This document shows, piece after piece, positions 16,255-24,906 of a stretch of 64,000 nt of DNA. Both the position numbers and the translations under genes were made by a program. The stretch is from JAEMQF01 sp963850525 (GTDB lineage: Bacteria; Pseudomonadota; Gammaproteobacteria; Burkholderiales; Burkholderiaceae_C). Positions within the stretch are counted from its first letter, which is position 1, and each line of letters begins with the position of its first letter. Below the pieces are notes generated by a model. It saw only the letters and a program-made list of their open reading frames with translations, was not told where the DNA came from and did not search any database. The stretch covers positions 1-64,000 of the forward strand of contig CAWKLQ010000003.1 in the NCBI GenBank assembly GCA_963850525.1, given 5' to 3'.

Positions 16255-17214
16255 ATGAGAGCAAGCCCGGCCGGGGTGATGGAGCATGTGGGAATCGTGA
16301 TGGAGGACTTGCCCGCCGCGCGCAGGCTCTTCCATGACAAGCTGGCGCTTCCTGTGGCCGACTATCCGGACTCGGCGGATGGACCTGCGTTTGCGGTGAA
16401 GGTGGGCGGCACGGTGCTCCGCGTGGCGTCGTCCCAATCCGTCGACGCCCGCGTCGGCAGGCCGGGCCTCAGCCACGTTGCATTCAAGATCGACTCGCTG
16501 GCGCAGGCGCGCGAACGCCTGGCCGAATCGGGTGCGCGGGTGCAATCCTCGGTGACGATGGGCTCGGGTGGGCGCAAGGCAGTCTGGAGCGATCCGGCAA
16601 CGACGATCGGTATTCCTCTCCAGTTCGTCGAGGAGGGTGTCGCCCTCAACTTCAAACCTGCGTCGAAAGCCCCCTTCATCGAACGCGTCGATCACCTCGG
16701 CATTGCCGCGCGCAGTGGCGACGGCGCGCGCTCCGTCTACGTCGATGGGCTGGGCTGGCCACTCGAATCCACCCAGACGGATTCCGAATTCCTGATCCCC
16801 ATCGAAATCACGTCGAACGACCGGTACGGCGCGAGATCGCACTCAGGCACCCCGATCCCGCGAGTCGGGTCGGGCCTGATCGCGCTGTTCGTCACCGTCG
16901 GCGACTACGACCTCGAGATCATGCAGCCACTCGGCGCCGCCCAGATATCCACGCCGCTCGGGACGATCCCGGGCTCCGTAGGCCAAGACCAAGGGGCCAT
17001 CGCGCAGGCATTGCAGAAGCGCGGCGAAGGCCTTCTGCATATCGGCTTCAAGGTTCCAGACATTCGCCAGGCGATTGAGCGTGTGACCCAGGAAGGGATC
17101 GAGATGATCGATCCGCTGCCACGTCCCGGCTCGCGCAACGGATTCATCGCCTTCATGAACCGCAGGTCCACGCAGCGCATCCTGCTGCACTTCATCGAGC
17201 GCAACCCGCTCTGA
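16255..17214 (+). CDS. Double VOC-domain protein, second copy
   Basis: A 319-residue protein with two VOC domains, paralogous to the one at 11048. The first domain begins GVMEHVGIVMEDLPAARRLF and does have the opening histidine. The second begins IERVDHLGIAARSGDG and ends GLLHIGFKVPDIRQAIERV and RRSTQRILLHFIE. The methylmalonyl-CoA-epimerase-like C-terminal pattern is kept but with RRSTQR in place of PKSTGG. AAGAGG precedes the ATG. Two different double-VOC proteins in one operon suggest two related intermediates or a heteromer. Confidence 0.85.
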   Translation: MRASPAGVMEHVGIVMEDLPAARRLFHDKLALPVADYPDSADGPAFAVKVGGTVLRVASSQSVDARVGRPGLSHVAFKIDSLAQARERLAESGARVQSSVTMGSGGRKAVWSDPATTIGIPLQFVEEGVALNFKPASKAPFIERVDHLGIAARSGDGARSVYVDGLGWPLESTQTDSEFLIPIEITSNDRYGARSHSGTPIPRVGSGLIALFVTVGDYDLEIMQPLGAAQISTPLGTIPGSVGQDQGAIAQALQKRGEGLLHIGFKVPDIRQAIERVTQEGIEMIDPLPRPGSRNGFIAFMNRRSTQRILLHFIERNPL

Positions 17215-17241
17215 CGGTTGCGGGTGAGCAAAATCGCAGCG

Positions 17242-18849
17242 ATGTCGGCAGAACCCCAGGGCATCGATACGCGCGCTTGGACGCTCGTCCAGGCGCTGCG
17301 CGGCCAGACCCGGTTGCGCGGCGAAGCGCCCTTCGTGACATTCGAAGGCGAAGCGCCCCTGTCGTTCGCCGCGCTGGACAGGATCAGCGACGCGTGCGCG
17401 ACCGGTCTGGAGCGCCTGGGCGTCGGACCGGGCGACCGCGTCGCCCTGATGGCCGACAACTGCTCGGCTTACCTTGTCCTGCTGTGGGGCGCGATGAAGC
17501 GGCGTGCCATCCTCGTCCCCGTCAACACGGAACTCAACGGCGAGCTGCTCGCGCACCAACTGCGGGACAGCGCGCCCAAAGTCATTGCGAGCGATCATCA
17601 CCTCGAGGCGCTCGCCGCTTTGAAGCCCGAGAGTGTCCAGACTCTCATTTCGATTGGCCACGGCGCTGCGCAGCGCGCCGACATCTCGCTCGACGCGCTG
17701 TGCGCCATGACCGAAGCCGGTTCGGTGCTCGATCCGGATCCCGCCGACATCTGCCTCGTTCTCTATACCTCGGGCACGAGCGGCCGGGCCAAGGGCGTCC
17801 TGATGCCGCACGCCCATGCCTACCTCTTCGGGCTGCAGCAGGCTCGCGCGCTCGGCGTCTCGAATGCGGACTGCTTCTTCGTCGCGCTTCCCCTTTTCCA
17901 CGTCAACGCGTTGGTGATGTCGCTCGGATGCTGCGTCATCACCGGCGCACGGGCATTCGTCTGCAGAAAGTTTTCGGCTTCGCGCTGGCTGGATCAAATT
18001 CGTGCCTGCGCAGCGACCGTCACGAATTGCCTGGGCATCATGGCCGAGTTCGTGTTGCGCCAGGCGCCGACCTCTGGCGACAGGGAGCATCGGCTGCGCG
18101 CGGTCATGGCTGTGCCCGTGCTCGCGCAGTGGGCCGACGTGTTCGAGTCGCGCTTCGGCGTGCGCCTGGTGCAGGTCTACGGGATGACGGAGTGCAACAT
18201 CGTGAGCTTCTCGGACCCTGCAGATGCGTTGGAGCCAGGTTGCGTCGGGCCCCCCTGCAGCGACTTCTTTGAGCTTGGTGTCGTCGATTCGGCGGACGAT
18301 CGCCGCCTTCCGACGGGCAGCATCGGCGAGATCGTCGTCCGGCCCAAGGTCCCCTTCGGCTTCATGCAGGGTTACCTGGGTCTGCACGAGGTCACGCTGA
18401 GAGCGTGGCGCAATCTCTGGTTCCACACGGGCGACGGCGGCTGGCTCGATGAGCGCGGCCGCTTGCATTACGCTGAGCGAATCGGCGACTTCATCCGCCG
18501 GCGCGGCGAGAACATCGCGCCGGCCGAGATCGAGCAGGTTCTTGCATCCCACCCGGGCGTCGCGGAATGCGCCGTCGTCGGTGTGCGCATCGAAGGCGCG
18601 GGCGGCGAAGACGAGGTCATGGCCGTCGTCGTTCGGGACCAGACGGGCGCGGCCCCGGCCGCGCTGCTCGAGTGGTCGAGGCAACGCTTGCCACGCTATG
18701 CGGTGCCCCGCTTCTGGCGCTTCGTCGATGCGATCGAGAAGACGCCCACCGGCAAGGTGAAGAAGCAGGAGCTGCGCAAGCATGGGGTCACGGCCGACAC
18801 ATGGGACCGGGAAGCGGGAGATTGCGGGAGATTGAATTGCGAGTTCTGA
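17242..18849 (+). CDS. Acyl-CoA ligase (AMP-binding family), second copy
   Basis: An adenylate-forming ligase of about 535 residues, closer in style to crotonobetaine/carnitine-CoA ligases. Motifs are LYTSGTSGRAKGVLMPH, VYGMTECNI, HTGDGGWLDERGRLHYAERIGDF and PTGKVKKQELR with the catalytic lysine. It is clearly different from the ligase at 12571. The start is uncertain: ATG 17242, GTG 17224 and TTG 17218 are in frame and none has a strong ribosome site. Its 3' end overlaps the lactonase gene by 13 bases. Confidence 0.9.
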   Translation: MSAEPQGIDTRAWTLVQALRGQTRLRGEAPFVTFEGEAPLSFAALDRISDACATGLERLGVGPGDRVALMADNCSAYLVLLWGAMKRRAILVPVNTELNGELLAHQLRDSAPKVIASDHHLEALAALKPESVQTLISIGHGAAQRADISLDALCAMTEAGSVLDPDPADICLVLYTSGTSGRAKGVLMPHAHAYLFGLQQARALGVSNADCFFVALPLFHVNALVMSLGCCVITGARAFVCRKFSASRWLDQIRACAATVTNCLGIMAEFVLRQAPTSGDREHRLRAVMAVPVLAQWADVFESRFGVRLVQVYGMTECNIVSFSDPADALEPGCVGPPCSDFFELGVVDSADDRRLPTGSIGEIVVRPKVPFGFMQGYLGLHEVTLRAWRNLWFHTGDGGWLDERGRLHYAERIGDFIRRRGENIAPAEIEQVLASHPGVAECAVVGVRIEGAGGEDEVMAVVVRDQTGAAPAALLEWSRQRLPRYAVPRFWRFVDAIEKTPTGKVKKQELRKHGVTADTWDREAGDCGRLNCEF

Positions 18850-19709
18850 AAAGCGGGTTCGGGCTTCTCGAAGGCCCGGTGTGGGACCCCGAGCTGGGGC
18901 TGATCGTTGCGGACGCCGACAAGGGCGGCGCCTACCGCATCGACCTGGAGGGCAACGTCTTCACCGTGTTCGAGCATCGCCGCGGGATCGGCGGCATGGC
19001 GCGGCACGAGCGCGGCGGCCTCGTCATCTCGGGGCGCAACATCGCCTACAAGGGACCTGCGGCGGCGGGCACCATCGTGCTGCTCGACAACGATCCGGCC
19101 GGCGGCATCGTCGGCTTCAACGATCTGACGACGGATTCGCGCGGCCGCATCTACGCCGGGGCGCTCGGCTTCCTGCCGACCGAAACCGAGCTCGCCGGGA
19201 TGGGCGGGCCGCAGGCGAGTGCGCCGCTGTTTCTCATCGACCTCGACGGCTCAGTCCGCCAGGTCCACCCCGACATCAAGATCACCAACGGCATGGGGTT
19301 CAGCGCCGACGGCAAGAAGCTGTTCCATGCCGACTCGGGCGACCGCACGGTGTACGTCTACGACGTCGCGCAGGACGGCAGCCTCAGCGCGCGTCGACCG
19401 TTCGCGATCACGCCCGAGGGCTTGCCGGATGGGGTGGCCGTGGCTGCCGACGGCTCCGTCTGGGTGGCGGTGGCGCATGCCGGGCAAGTTCAGGTATTCA
19501 ACGCCGACGGAACGCTCGCACGCCGCCTCGACTTCCCGCTGCCGATGGTCACCAGCCTGTGCTTCGGCGGCGCGGACATGCGCGAAGTGTTCGTCGTCTC
19601 AGGATCGGACGGCACGGGACGCGCCGACGCGGGTGCGATCTTCCATCTCGTCTCCGACGTGCCGGGGCTCCCCGTGGCACCTGCGCGCGTGAAGCTGCCA
19701 CAGGCTTGA
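18837..19709 (+). CDS. SMP-30/gluconolactonase-like protein
   Basis: A protein of about 290 residues with the six-bladed propeller pattern of SMP-30/gluconolactonases: LLEGPVWDPELGLIVAD at the start, GFNDLTTDSRGRIYAG, ITNGMGFSADGKKLFHADS and LPDGVAVAADGSVWVAVA. The E, N, N and D residues expected to hold the metal are visible in EGPVW, FNDL, TNGMGF and LPDGVA. It may hydrolyse a lactone formed in or entering the pathway. TTG at 18837, with GGGAG six bases upstream, gives a start inside the previous gene; TTG 18822 is the alternative. Confidence 0.88.
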   Translation: MRVLKSGFGLLEGPVWDPELGLIVADADKGGAYRIDLEGNVFTVFEHRRGIGGMARHERGGLVISGRNIAYKGPAAAGTIVLLDNDPAGGIVGFNDLTTDSRGRIYAGALGFLPTETELAGMGGPQASAPLFLIDLDGSVRQVHPDIKITNGMGFSADGKKLFHADSGDRTVYVYDVAQDGSLSARRPFAITPEGLPDGVAVAADGSVWVAVAHAGQVQVFNADGTLARRLDFPLPMVTSLCFGGADMREVFVVSGSDGTGRADAGAIFHLVSDVPGLPVAPARVKLPQA

Positions 19710-19716
19710 GGCAGCG

Positions 19717-20469
19717 ATGACTTCCTACATCCTGGAAGCGCAAGCGCTGACCAAGGACTTCGCCGGCTTCACTGTCCTGGACAGCGTCGACCTGCGCGTC
19801 GCGCAGGGAACGATCCACGCGATCATCGGCCCGAACGGCGCGGGCAAGACCACCTGCTTCAACCTGCTGACGAAGTTCCTCACGCCGAGCAAGGGAAGGA
19901 TCCTGTTCAAGGGAACGGACATCACCGGCGCGCGGCCGGCGGACGTTGCCCGGCTTGGCATGATCCGGTCTTTTCAGATCTCGGCGACGTTCCCGCAGAT
20001 GACGGTTCTGGAGAACGTCCGCATCGCGCTGCTGCGCCCGCGCGCGGACGCCTTCGACTTCTGGCACTCGGCCAGCCGGTTGCGGGTGCTTCACGCGAAG
20101 TGCATGGCGCTGCTGGAGGACGTGGGCCTGGCGTCGTTCGCCCAGGTGAAGGCGGCGGAATTGGCCTACGGCCGCAAGCGTGCGCTCGAGATCGCGACGA
20201 CACTCGCCCAAAACCCGGAAATGCTCCTGCTGGATGAACCGATGGCAGGGCTCGGGCGCGAAGACGTTGAAAGAATCTCCGAACTTATCTTGCGCGTCGC
20301 CAAAGACCGGACCGTGCTGATGGTCGAACACAACCTCGCTGTGGTTGCGAACCTTTGTGATGTCGTCACCGTGCTCACACGCGGCCGCGTCTTGGCCGAA
20401 GGCGACTACACCTCGGTGGCCGCCAATCCGGAAGTGCGCGCCGCCTACATGGGGACGGGTGATGACTGA
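19717..20469 (+). CDS. livG: Liv-type ABC importer ATPase, first subunit
   Basis: A 250-residue LivG-type ATPase. Walker A is GPNGAGKTT, the LivG-specific insert region follows (FQISATFPQMTVLENV), then a divergent signature (AYGRKRALEIATTLA), Walker B LLLDEPMAGLG and the H-loop VEHN. The signature motif lacks the usual LSGG and reads LAYGRKR, as is normal in this group. It overlaps livF by eight bases. Confidence 0.92.
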   Translation: MTSYILEAQALTKDFAGFTVLDSVDLRVAQGTIHAIIGPNGAGKTTCFNLLTKFLTPSKGRILFKGTDITGARPADVARLGMIRSFQISATFPQMTVLENVRIALLRPRADAFDFWHSASRLRVLHAKCMALLEDVGLASFAQVKAAELAYGRKRALEIATTLAQNPEMLLLDEPMAGLGREDVERISELILRVAKDRTVLMVEHNLAVVANLCDVVTVLTRGRVLAEGDYTSVAANPEVRAAYMGTGDD

Positions 20470-21172
20470 GTCGCCGCTGCTCGCAGTGCGCGACCTGCAT
20501 GCGTGGTACGGCGAGTCGCACGTCCTGCAAGGGGTCGACCTGGATGTCGCGGCCGGTGAGGTCGTCTGCCTGCTGGGCCGCAATGGCGCCGGCAAGACCA
20601 CCACGATGAAGTCCGTGATGGGCATCATCGGCCGCCGCACCGGCTCCATCGTCTTTGACGGACGCGAAATCATTGGCAGCAGCAGCGATCGCATCGCCAG
20701 GGCAGGCATCGCCTTTTGTCCGGAGGAGCGCGGCATTTTCGCGAGCTTGAACGTGCGCGAAAACCTGATGTTGCCGCCGCGCACCGGGCCCAACGGGCTG
20801 TCGCTGGACGACATCTTCAAGCTATTCCCGAACCTGCGCGAGCGCCTCGGAACGGCGCAAGGCACGCAACTCTCCGGCGGCGAACAGCAGATGCTGGCGA
20901 TCGCACGCATCTTGCGCACCGGGGCCCGGCTGCTGCTGCTGGACGAGCCGACGGAGGGGCTCGCGCCGGTCATCGTGCAGCAAATCGCGGCCACCATCGG
21001 CGCCCTCAGGCAGAAGGGATTCACCCTGCTGCTGGTGGAACAGAACTTCCGGTTCGCATCGAAAGTCGCGGACCGCTACTACGTCGTCGAGCGCGGGCGA
21101 GTCATCGACCAGTTCGAACGCGCCGATCTCGCTGCCAACCTCGGCAAGGTCCAGGCCTACCTGGGTGTCTAG
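20462..21172 (+). CDS. livF: Liv-type ABC importer ATPase, second subunit
   Basis: A 236-residue LivF-type ATPase: Walker A GRNGAGKTT, FCPEERGIFASLNVRENL at the Q-loop side, signature LSGGEQQMLAIARI, Walker B LLLDEPTEGLAP and the VEQN switch. The ATG at 20462 lies inside the end of livG, which signals coupled translation. LivF and LivG form the heterodimeric motor of the importer whose binding protein is encoded at 14183. Confidence 0.93.
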   Translation: MTESPLLAVRDLHAWYGESHVLQGVDLDVAAGEVVCLLGRNGAGKTTTMKSVMGIIGRRTGSIVFDGREIIGSSSDRIARAGIAFCPEERGIFASLNVRENLMLPPRTGPNGLSLDDIFKLFPNLRERLGTAQGTQLSGGEQQMLAIARILRTGARLLLLDEPTEGLAPVIVQQIAATIGALRQKGFTLLLVEQNFRFASKVADRYYVVERGRVIDQFERADLAANLGKVQAYLGV

Positions 21173-21196
21173 TACTGCCTAGAAGGATCTCGCCGC

Positions 21197-22084
21197 ATGT
21201 TCACAGTCTTTGGTGTCCCCTCGACGGCGCTGTTCGGGCAGCTGCTGGTTGGGCTGATCAACGGGTCGTTCTACGCCTTGCTCAGCCTGGGGCTCGCCAT
21301 CATCTTCGGGCTTCTCAACATCATCAACTTCACGCACGGTGCGCAGTACATGTTGGGTGCCGTGGTGGCGTACCTGCTGCTGAAAGTGGCGGGCATCGGC
21401 TACTTCGCCGCACTTTTTGTCGCGCCCGTCATCGTCGGCCTGCTCGGCATCGCGATGGAGCGGCTGATGCTGCGTCGCCTGTACAACCTGGACCATCTCT
21501 ATGGGCTCCTGCTGACCTTCGGCATTGCGCTCATCCTGGAGTCGATCTGCCGCAGCCAGCTCGGCACGACGGGGGTGAGCTATGCGATGCCGGCGGCCTT
21601 GCGCGGCGGGCAGGATCTCGGCTTCATGTTTCTGCCGAACTATCGCGCGTGGGTCATCGGCGTATCGCTCGCGGTGTGCTTCGGCACCTGGTACGTGATC
21701 GAGCGCACGCCGCTGGGTGCCTATCTGCGCGCAGCGACGGAGAACCCGACTTTGGTGCGAGCCTTCGGCATCAACGTGCCACTCATGGTGACCCTCACCT
21801 ACGGCTTCGGCGCCGCGCTCGCGGGCTTCGCCGGCGTGATGGCCGCGCCGATCTACAACGTGTCACCGAACATGGGGTCGGACCTCATCATCGTCGTGTT
21901 CGCGGTGGTGGTGATCGGCGGGATGGGGTCGATCCTGGGCTCGATCCTCGCCGGCCTCTCGCTGGGCCTGATCGAAGGCCTGGCCAAGGTCTTCATCCCG
22001 GAAGCATCGGCCACGGTCATCTTCGTGATCATGGTCTTCGTCCTCCTCATTCGACCGGCCGGCCTGACGGGGAGGACCGCGTGA
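21197..22084 (+). CDS. livH: Liv-type ABC importer permease, first subunit
   Basis: A 295-residue polytopic permease. It has about eight hydrophobic segments and the family-typical LINGSFYALLSLGLAIIFGLLN start and FGINVPLMVTLTYGFGAALAGFAGVMAAP region. AAGGATCT lies upstream of the ATG. Its stop and the livM start share one base. Confidence 0.92.
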   Translation: MFTVFGVPSTALFGQLLVGLINGSFYALLSLGLAIIFGLLNIINFTHGAQYMLGAVVAYLLLKVAGIGYFAALFVAPVIVGLLGIAMERLMLRRLYNLDHLYGLLLTFGIALILESICRSQLGTTGVSYAMPAALRGGQDLGFMFLPNYRAWVIGVSLAVCFGTWYVIERTPLGAYLRAATENPTLVRAFGINVPLMVTLTYGFGAALAGFAGVMAAPIYNVSPNMGSDLIIVVFAVVVIGGMGSILGSILAGLSLGLIEGLAKVFIPEASATVIFVIMVFVLLIRPAGLTGRTA

Positions 22085-23052
22085 TGAGCCGTGCCCTGCC
22101 AAGGTCCGAGCAAGGCGCAGGCGTCACGCCGCGGCAGCCGATGGCAATCGCCTTCGCCGTCATGCTGGCCATCCTGGCAGCCGCGCCGTTCCTGATCTAC
22201 CCTGTGTTCCTCATGCAGGCCATGTGCTTTGCACTGTTTGCTTGCGCGCTCAACCTGCTCGTCGGCCATGTCGGGCTGCTCTCGTTCGGGCACGCGCTCT
22301 ACTTCGGCTGGGCGAGCTATGTCGCTGCGCACGCAGCCAAAGTGTGGGGGCTCACGCCCGAGCTCGCCATCATTGCCGGCGCCGCTTCGGCGGCCGTGCT
22401 GGGCGCTGTCGCCGGCGCGCTGGCGATCCGCAGGCAAGGCATCTACTTCGCCATGATCACGCTGGCACTCGCGCAGATGATGTACTTCGCTGCCGTCCAG
22501 CTTCCGTTCACCCGAGGCGAAGACGGCATCCAGGCCGTGCCACGCGGGCACCTGTTCGGCCTCGTCGACCTTTCAAACACCGCGAGCCTCTATGCCACCG
22601 TGCTCCTGGTCTTCGTCGCCGGTTTCCTGGCCATCTACCGCATCGTGCATTCACCCTTCGGCGAAGTTCTGCGTGCAATCCGCGACAACGAGGCCAGGGC
22701 CATCTCACTGGGCTACCGTACCGAGCGATACAAGCTTGCGGCCTTCGTGCTCAGTGCGGCGCTCAGCGGCGTGGCGGGCGGGACGAAGGCGATCGTGGTG
22801 CAGATCGCCACCTTGACGGACGTGCACTGGCACCTGTCGGGCGAAGTCGTCCTGATGTGCCTGGTCGGCGGGCTTGGAACCTTGTTTGGCCCGGTCGTCG
22901 GTGCGTTCGCCATCCTGGCGATCCAGTTCAGCCTGGCGTGGATGGGTGAATGGGTGCTGGCCATCCAGGGGTCGATCTTCGTTGTCTGCGTCTTGCTGTT
23001 CCGACGCGGCATCGTGGGTGAGCTGGGGCACCGGTTCCGGGTGAATCTCTAG
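22084..23052 (+). CDS. livM: Liv-type ABC importer permease, second subunit
   Basis: A 322-residue permease with the LivM pattern: an N-terminal segment up to about residue 20, then hydrophobic helices including CALNLLVGHVGLLSFGHA and YFGWASYVAAH, and the ATPase-contact loop LRAIRDNEARAISLGY. ATG 22084 overlaps the livH stop by one base; GTG 22081 is an in-frame option. It is the last gene of the catabolic cluster, as the next gene encodes an unrelated membrane protein. Confidence 0.92.
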   Translation: MSRALPRSEQGAGVTPRQPMAIAFAVMLAILAAAPFLIYPVFLMQAMCFALFACALNLLVGHVGLLSFGHALYFGWASYVAAHAAKVWGLTPELAIIAGAASAAVLGAVAGALAIRRQGIYFAMITLALAQMMYFAAVQLPFTRGEDGIQAVPRGHLFGLVDLSNTASLYATVLLVFVAGFLAIYRIVHSPFGEVLRAIRDNEARAISLGYRTERYKLAAFVLSAALSGVAGGTKAIVVQIATLTDVHWHLSGEVVLMCLVGGLGTLFGPVVGAFAILAIQFSLAWMGEWVLAIQGSIFVVCVLLFRRGIVGELGHRFRVNL

Positions 23053-23093
23053 GCGGGCACGCCGCCGAGTTGAGTCGGAATGAGGAGTTCCTG

Positions 23094-23834
23094 ATGTCTT
23101 TGCGCTCGATCGCTGAGAAGCAGCCCGGCGAGCAGGCAATGACGCAAGACCCGCGCGGGCGATGGCTCGGCGCTGGCGTGTGCGCCTGCGCCGCGCTTGC
23201 AATCGCCTCCGCCCCGTGGGCGCTCGCCCTGCCGGCGCTCAACTTCGTCTTCAAGCCGCTGGCCACGCTGTGCGTGATCGCCTATGCCGCGGGCCGGGGT
23301 GCGCAAGGTGGCGTGGGATCGGTGGCACGGCGCTGGGTGCTCGCGGGGCTCTGGCTGTCGCTCGCTGGCGATGTGGCGCTGCTGTGGCCAAACGAAGGCT
23401 TCCTGCCCGGCCTGGTGAGCTTTCTGCTGGCGCACCTGGCCTACCTCGTGGCCTTCACGCGGCAGCAGCGCTTTGGCGCGTGGTGGCCGGCGTTCGCGCT
23501 CTACGCGCTCGTCGCCGGAACGATCCTGTGGCGCTTGTGGCCGGGCGTGCCCAGCGCGCTGCAAGCGCCGGTAGTCGCCTACGTGCTGTGCCTGGCTTCG
23601 ATGGCGGCGCAGGCCGCCGTGGTGTGGCGCAGTGGCGAGCCGCGCGGCGCGGTTCTCGCGATCGGTGGCGCGCTCTTCGTGATGTCCGACGCGCTGCTCG
23701 CGACGAACAAGTTCGCCGGGCCCTTGCCGCTGGCCAACCTGTGGATCCTCAGCAGCTACTGGGCGGCGCAGTGGTGCATTGCGGCGTGGTTGGCGCCGCG
23801 ACCGGCCAAGCTACCTGACGCCACCCAGAGCTGA
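23094..23834 (+). CDS. YhhN-family (lysoplasmalogenase-like) membrane protein
   Basis: A 246-residue membrane protein with about seven or eight hydrophobic helices. The family pattern is visible in FKPLATLCVIAYAAG, GLWLSLAGDVALLWP, FLPGLVSFLLAHLAYLVAF and GALFVMSDALLATNKF, including the conserved aspartates in GDVALL and SDALLA. Animal TMEM86 members hydrolyse lysoplasmalogens; the bacterial role is less clear. The ATG at 23094 has GAGGAG six bases upstream and is preferred. The 42-base gap after livM leaves it uncertain whether it is co-transcribed. Confidence 0.85.
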   Translation: MSLRSIAEKQPGEQAMTQDPRGRWLGAGVCACAALAIASAPWALALPALNFVFKPLATLCVIAYAAGRGAQGGVGSVARRWVLAGLWLSLAGDVALLWPNEGFLPGLVSFLLAHLAYLVAFTRQQRFGAWWPAFALYALVAGTILWRLWPGVPSALQAPVVAYVLCLASMAAQAAVVWRSGEPRGAVLAIGGALFVMSDALLATNKFAGPLPLANLWILSSYWAAQWCIAAWLAPRPAKLPDATQS

Positions 23835-24055
23835 AAAGTCGATGTCAGCCGCATTTGCCGTGCCGTTCTTCCGGCCGGGGTACTCGAGCCACGTCATTGC
23901 GGCGTTGAGTTCGGAACCGCTTCGGACCGGGCACGATCCACGACGCGCGCCACGTTGGCGATGACGCGCTGCGCCTCCCAGGCCTCATTCATGACGCCGA
24001 CTTGCACGTCGACGACGATCAGCGCCGGCATGTTCCCAGAACGGATTGTGGCCAT
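23811..24055 (-). pseudogene. Isochorismatase-family hydrolase, internal-deletion remnant
   Basis: Read on the minus strand from ATG 24055, the frame gives an isochorismatase-like N-terminus (PALIVVDVQVGVMNEAW, then RVIANVARVVDRAR) with the first catalytic aspartate in VVDVQ. It then runs into a stop at about 23896. In a shifted frame the next bases encode a family-like C-terminus (ELNAAMTWLEYPGR, then ANAADIDF), ending TAG at 23811-23813. The middle of the protein, including the catalytic lysine and cysteine region, is missing, roughly 110 codons. The 3' end overlaps the YhhN gene by 24 bases. An ancestral hydrolase with an internal deletion plus frameshift is the simplest reading. Confidence 0.7.
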
Positions 24056-24176
24056 TGCTTTTGCCTCGAGTGAGATCGGTGACGACAGCAGTTGACGAGT
24101 CCGTCGACGCCGATCGGCTGCGCAGGTTCAGGGTTTCGCGCGGTGCGCGCCGTGGCCTCTTCGGCATCGCTGGGCC

Positions 24177-24875
24177 CTAAGGCGCCAGCTGCGCAAGCGA
24201 ACTCCCCTGCCCGCCCTGCACCACCTGAAAGCGCGTGCTCGTCTCGTCCTTCTGCGCGACGCTGCCGTTCACATACAGCGTGCGGCGCAGCGTGTAGACG
24301 CCTTGCGACCAGCCGTCGCGAATCGGAATCGTGAACGAGGTCTGGAACTCGCCGGCTTCCTTGCCGCCGTTCGCGGTCTTGCGCACCGGGTTCCCCCAGG
24401 CCTCGTTCTGCGCGTCGAAGATGCCGACCTCTTCTTCGACGATCACGTTCTTCTCGGCGCGCCCCGGCACGGCGACGATGGTGGACACCAGCTTCACTTC
24501 CTGGCCGCGCGACACGGCGGCGCCGGGGTTGACCTGGGAGCGATAGGTCGTGACGGTGGCGCGTTCGGGCAGTTGCTGGTTTTTGCGCAGGTACTCTTCT
24601 TCAACTTGTTTGGCGGTCCGAACCTGTTCGGCCTTGTAGCTGTTCGCCAGATAACACGCCGTGACGGCGACCGCCGCGCACGCCGCGCCGGTTCGAACCC
24701 GGTTGTTGCCCCGGGCGAGCGCCGCGCACGCGGCGGCTGCGCCCAGGCCGACGATGAGCGGGTTGCACACGCTCGCGACGTCGGCGGCGCCTGAGCCTGA
24801 ACCTTTGGGCCCGGCGCAACCGTGCAAGGCCAGCAGCGCGGCGACCGCGAGGGCAAGAGAGGTTCGAGGCGTCAT
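24177..24875 (-). CDS. Predicted lipoprotein next to a Ser/Thr kinase
   Basis: A 232-residue protein with a lipoprotein signal (LAVAALLALHGCAGP; the lipid-modified cysteine near residue 20). A Gly/Ala-rich hydrophobic stretch follows (PLIVGLGAAAACAALARG), resembling a membrane-associated hairpin, then a helical segment and a beta-rich C-terminal half. GGAGGA precedes the ATG. It lies 31 bases downstream of the kinase gene, so the two are likely co-transcribed and may form an envelope-signalling unit. No named family was recognised. Confidence 0.75.
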   Translation of the reverse strand: MTPRTSLALAVAALLALHGCAGPKGSGSGAADVASVCNPLIVGLGAAAACAALARGNNRVRTGAACAAVAVTACYLANSYKAEQVRTAKQVEEEYLRKNQQLPERATVTTYRSQVNPGAAVSRGQEVKLVSTIVAVPGRAEKNVIVEEEVGIFDAQNEAWGNPVRKTANGGKEAGEFQTSFTIPIRDGWSQGVYTLRRTLYVNGSVAQKDETSTRFQVVQGGQGSSLAQLAP

Positions 24876-24906
24876 GGTGATTCCTCCGCGCGGGCAACAG
24901 GGGCGG

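Noticed and set aside
16843..18783. A 646-codon open frame antisense to the VOC and ligase genes
   Set aside because: Low-complexity product with no motif; the plus strand carries clear VOC and AMP-ligase signatures.
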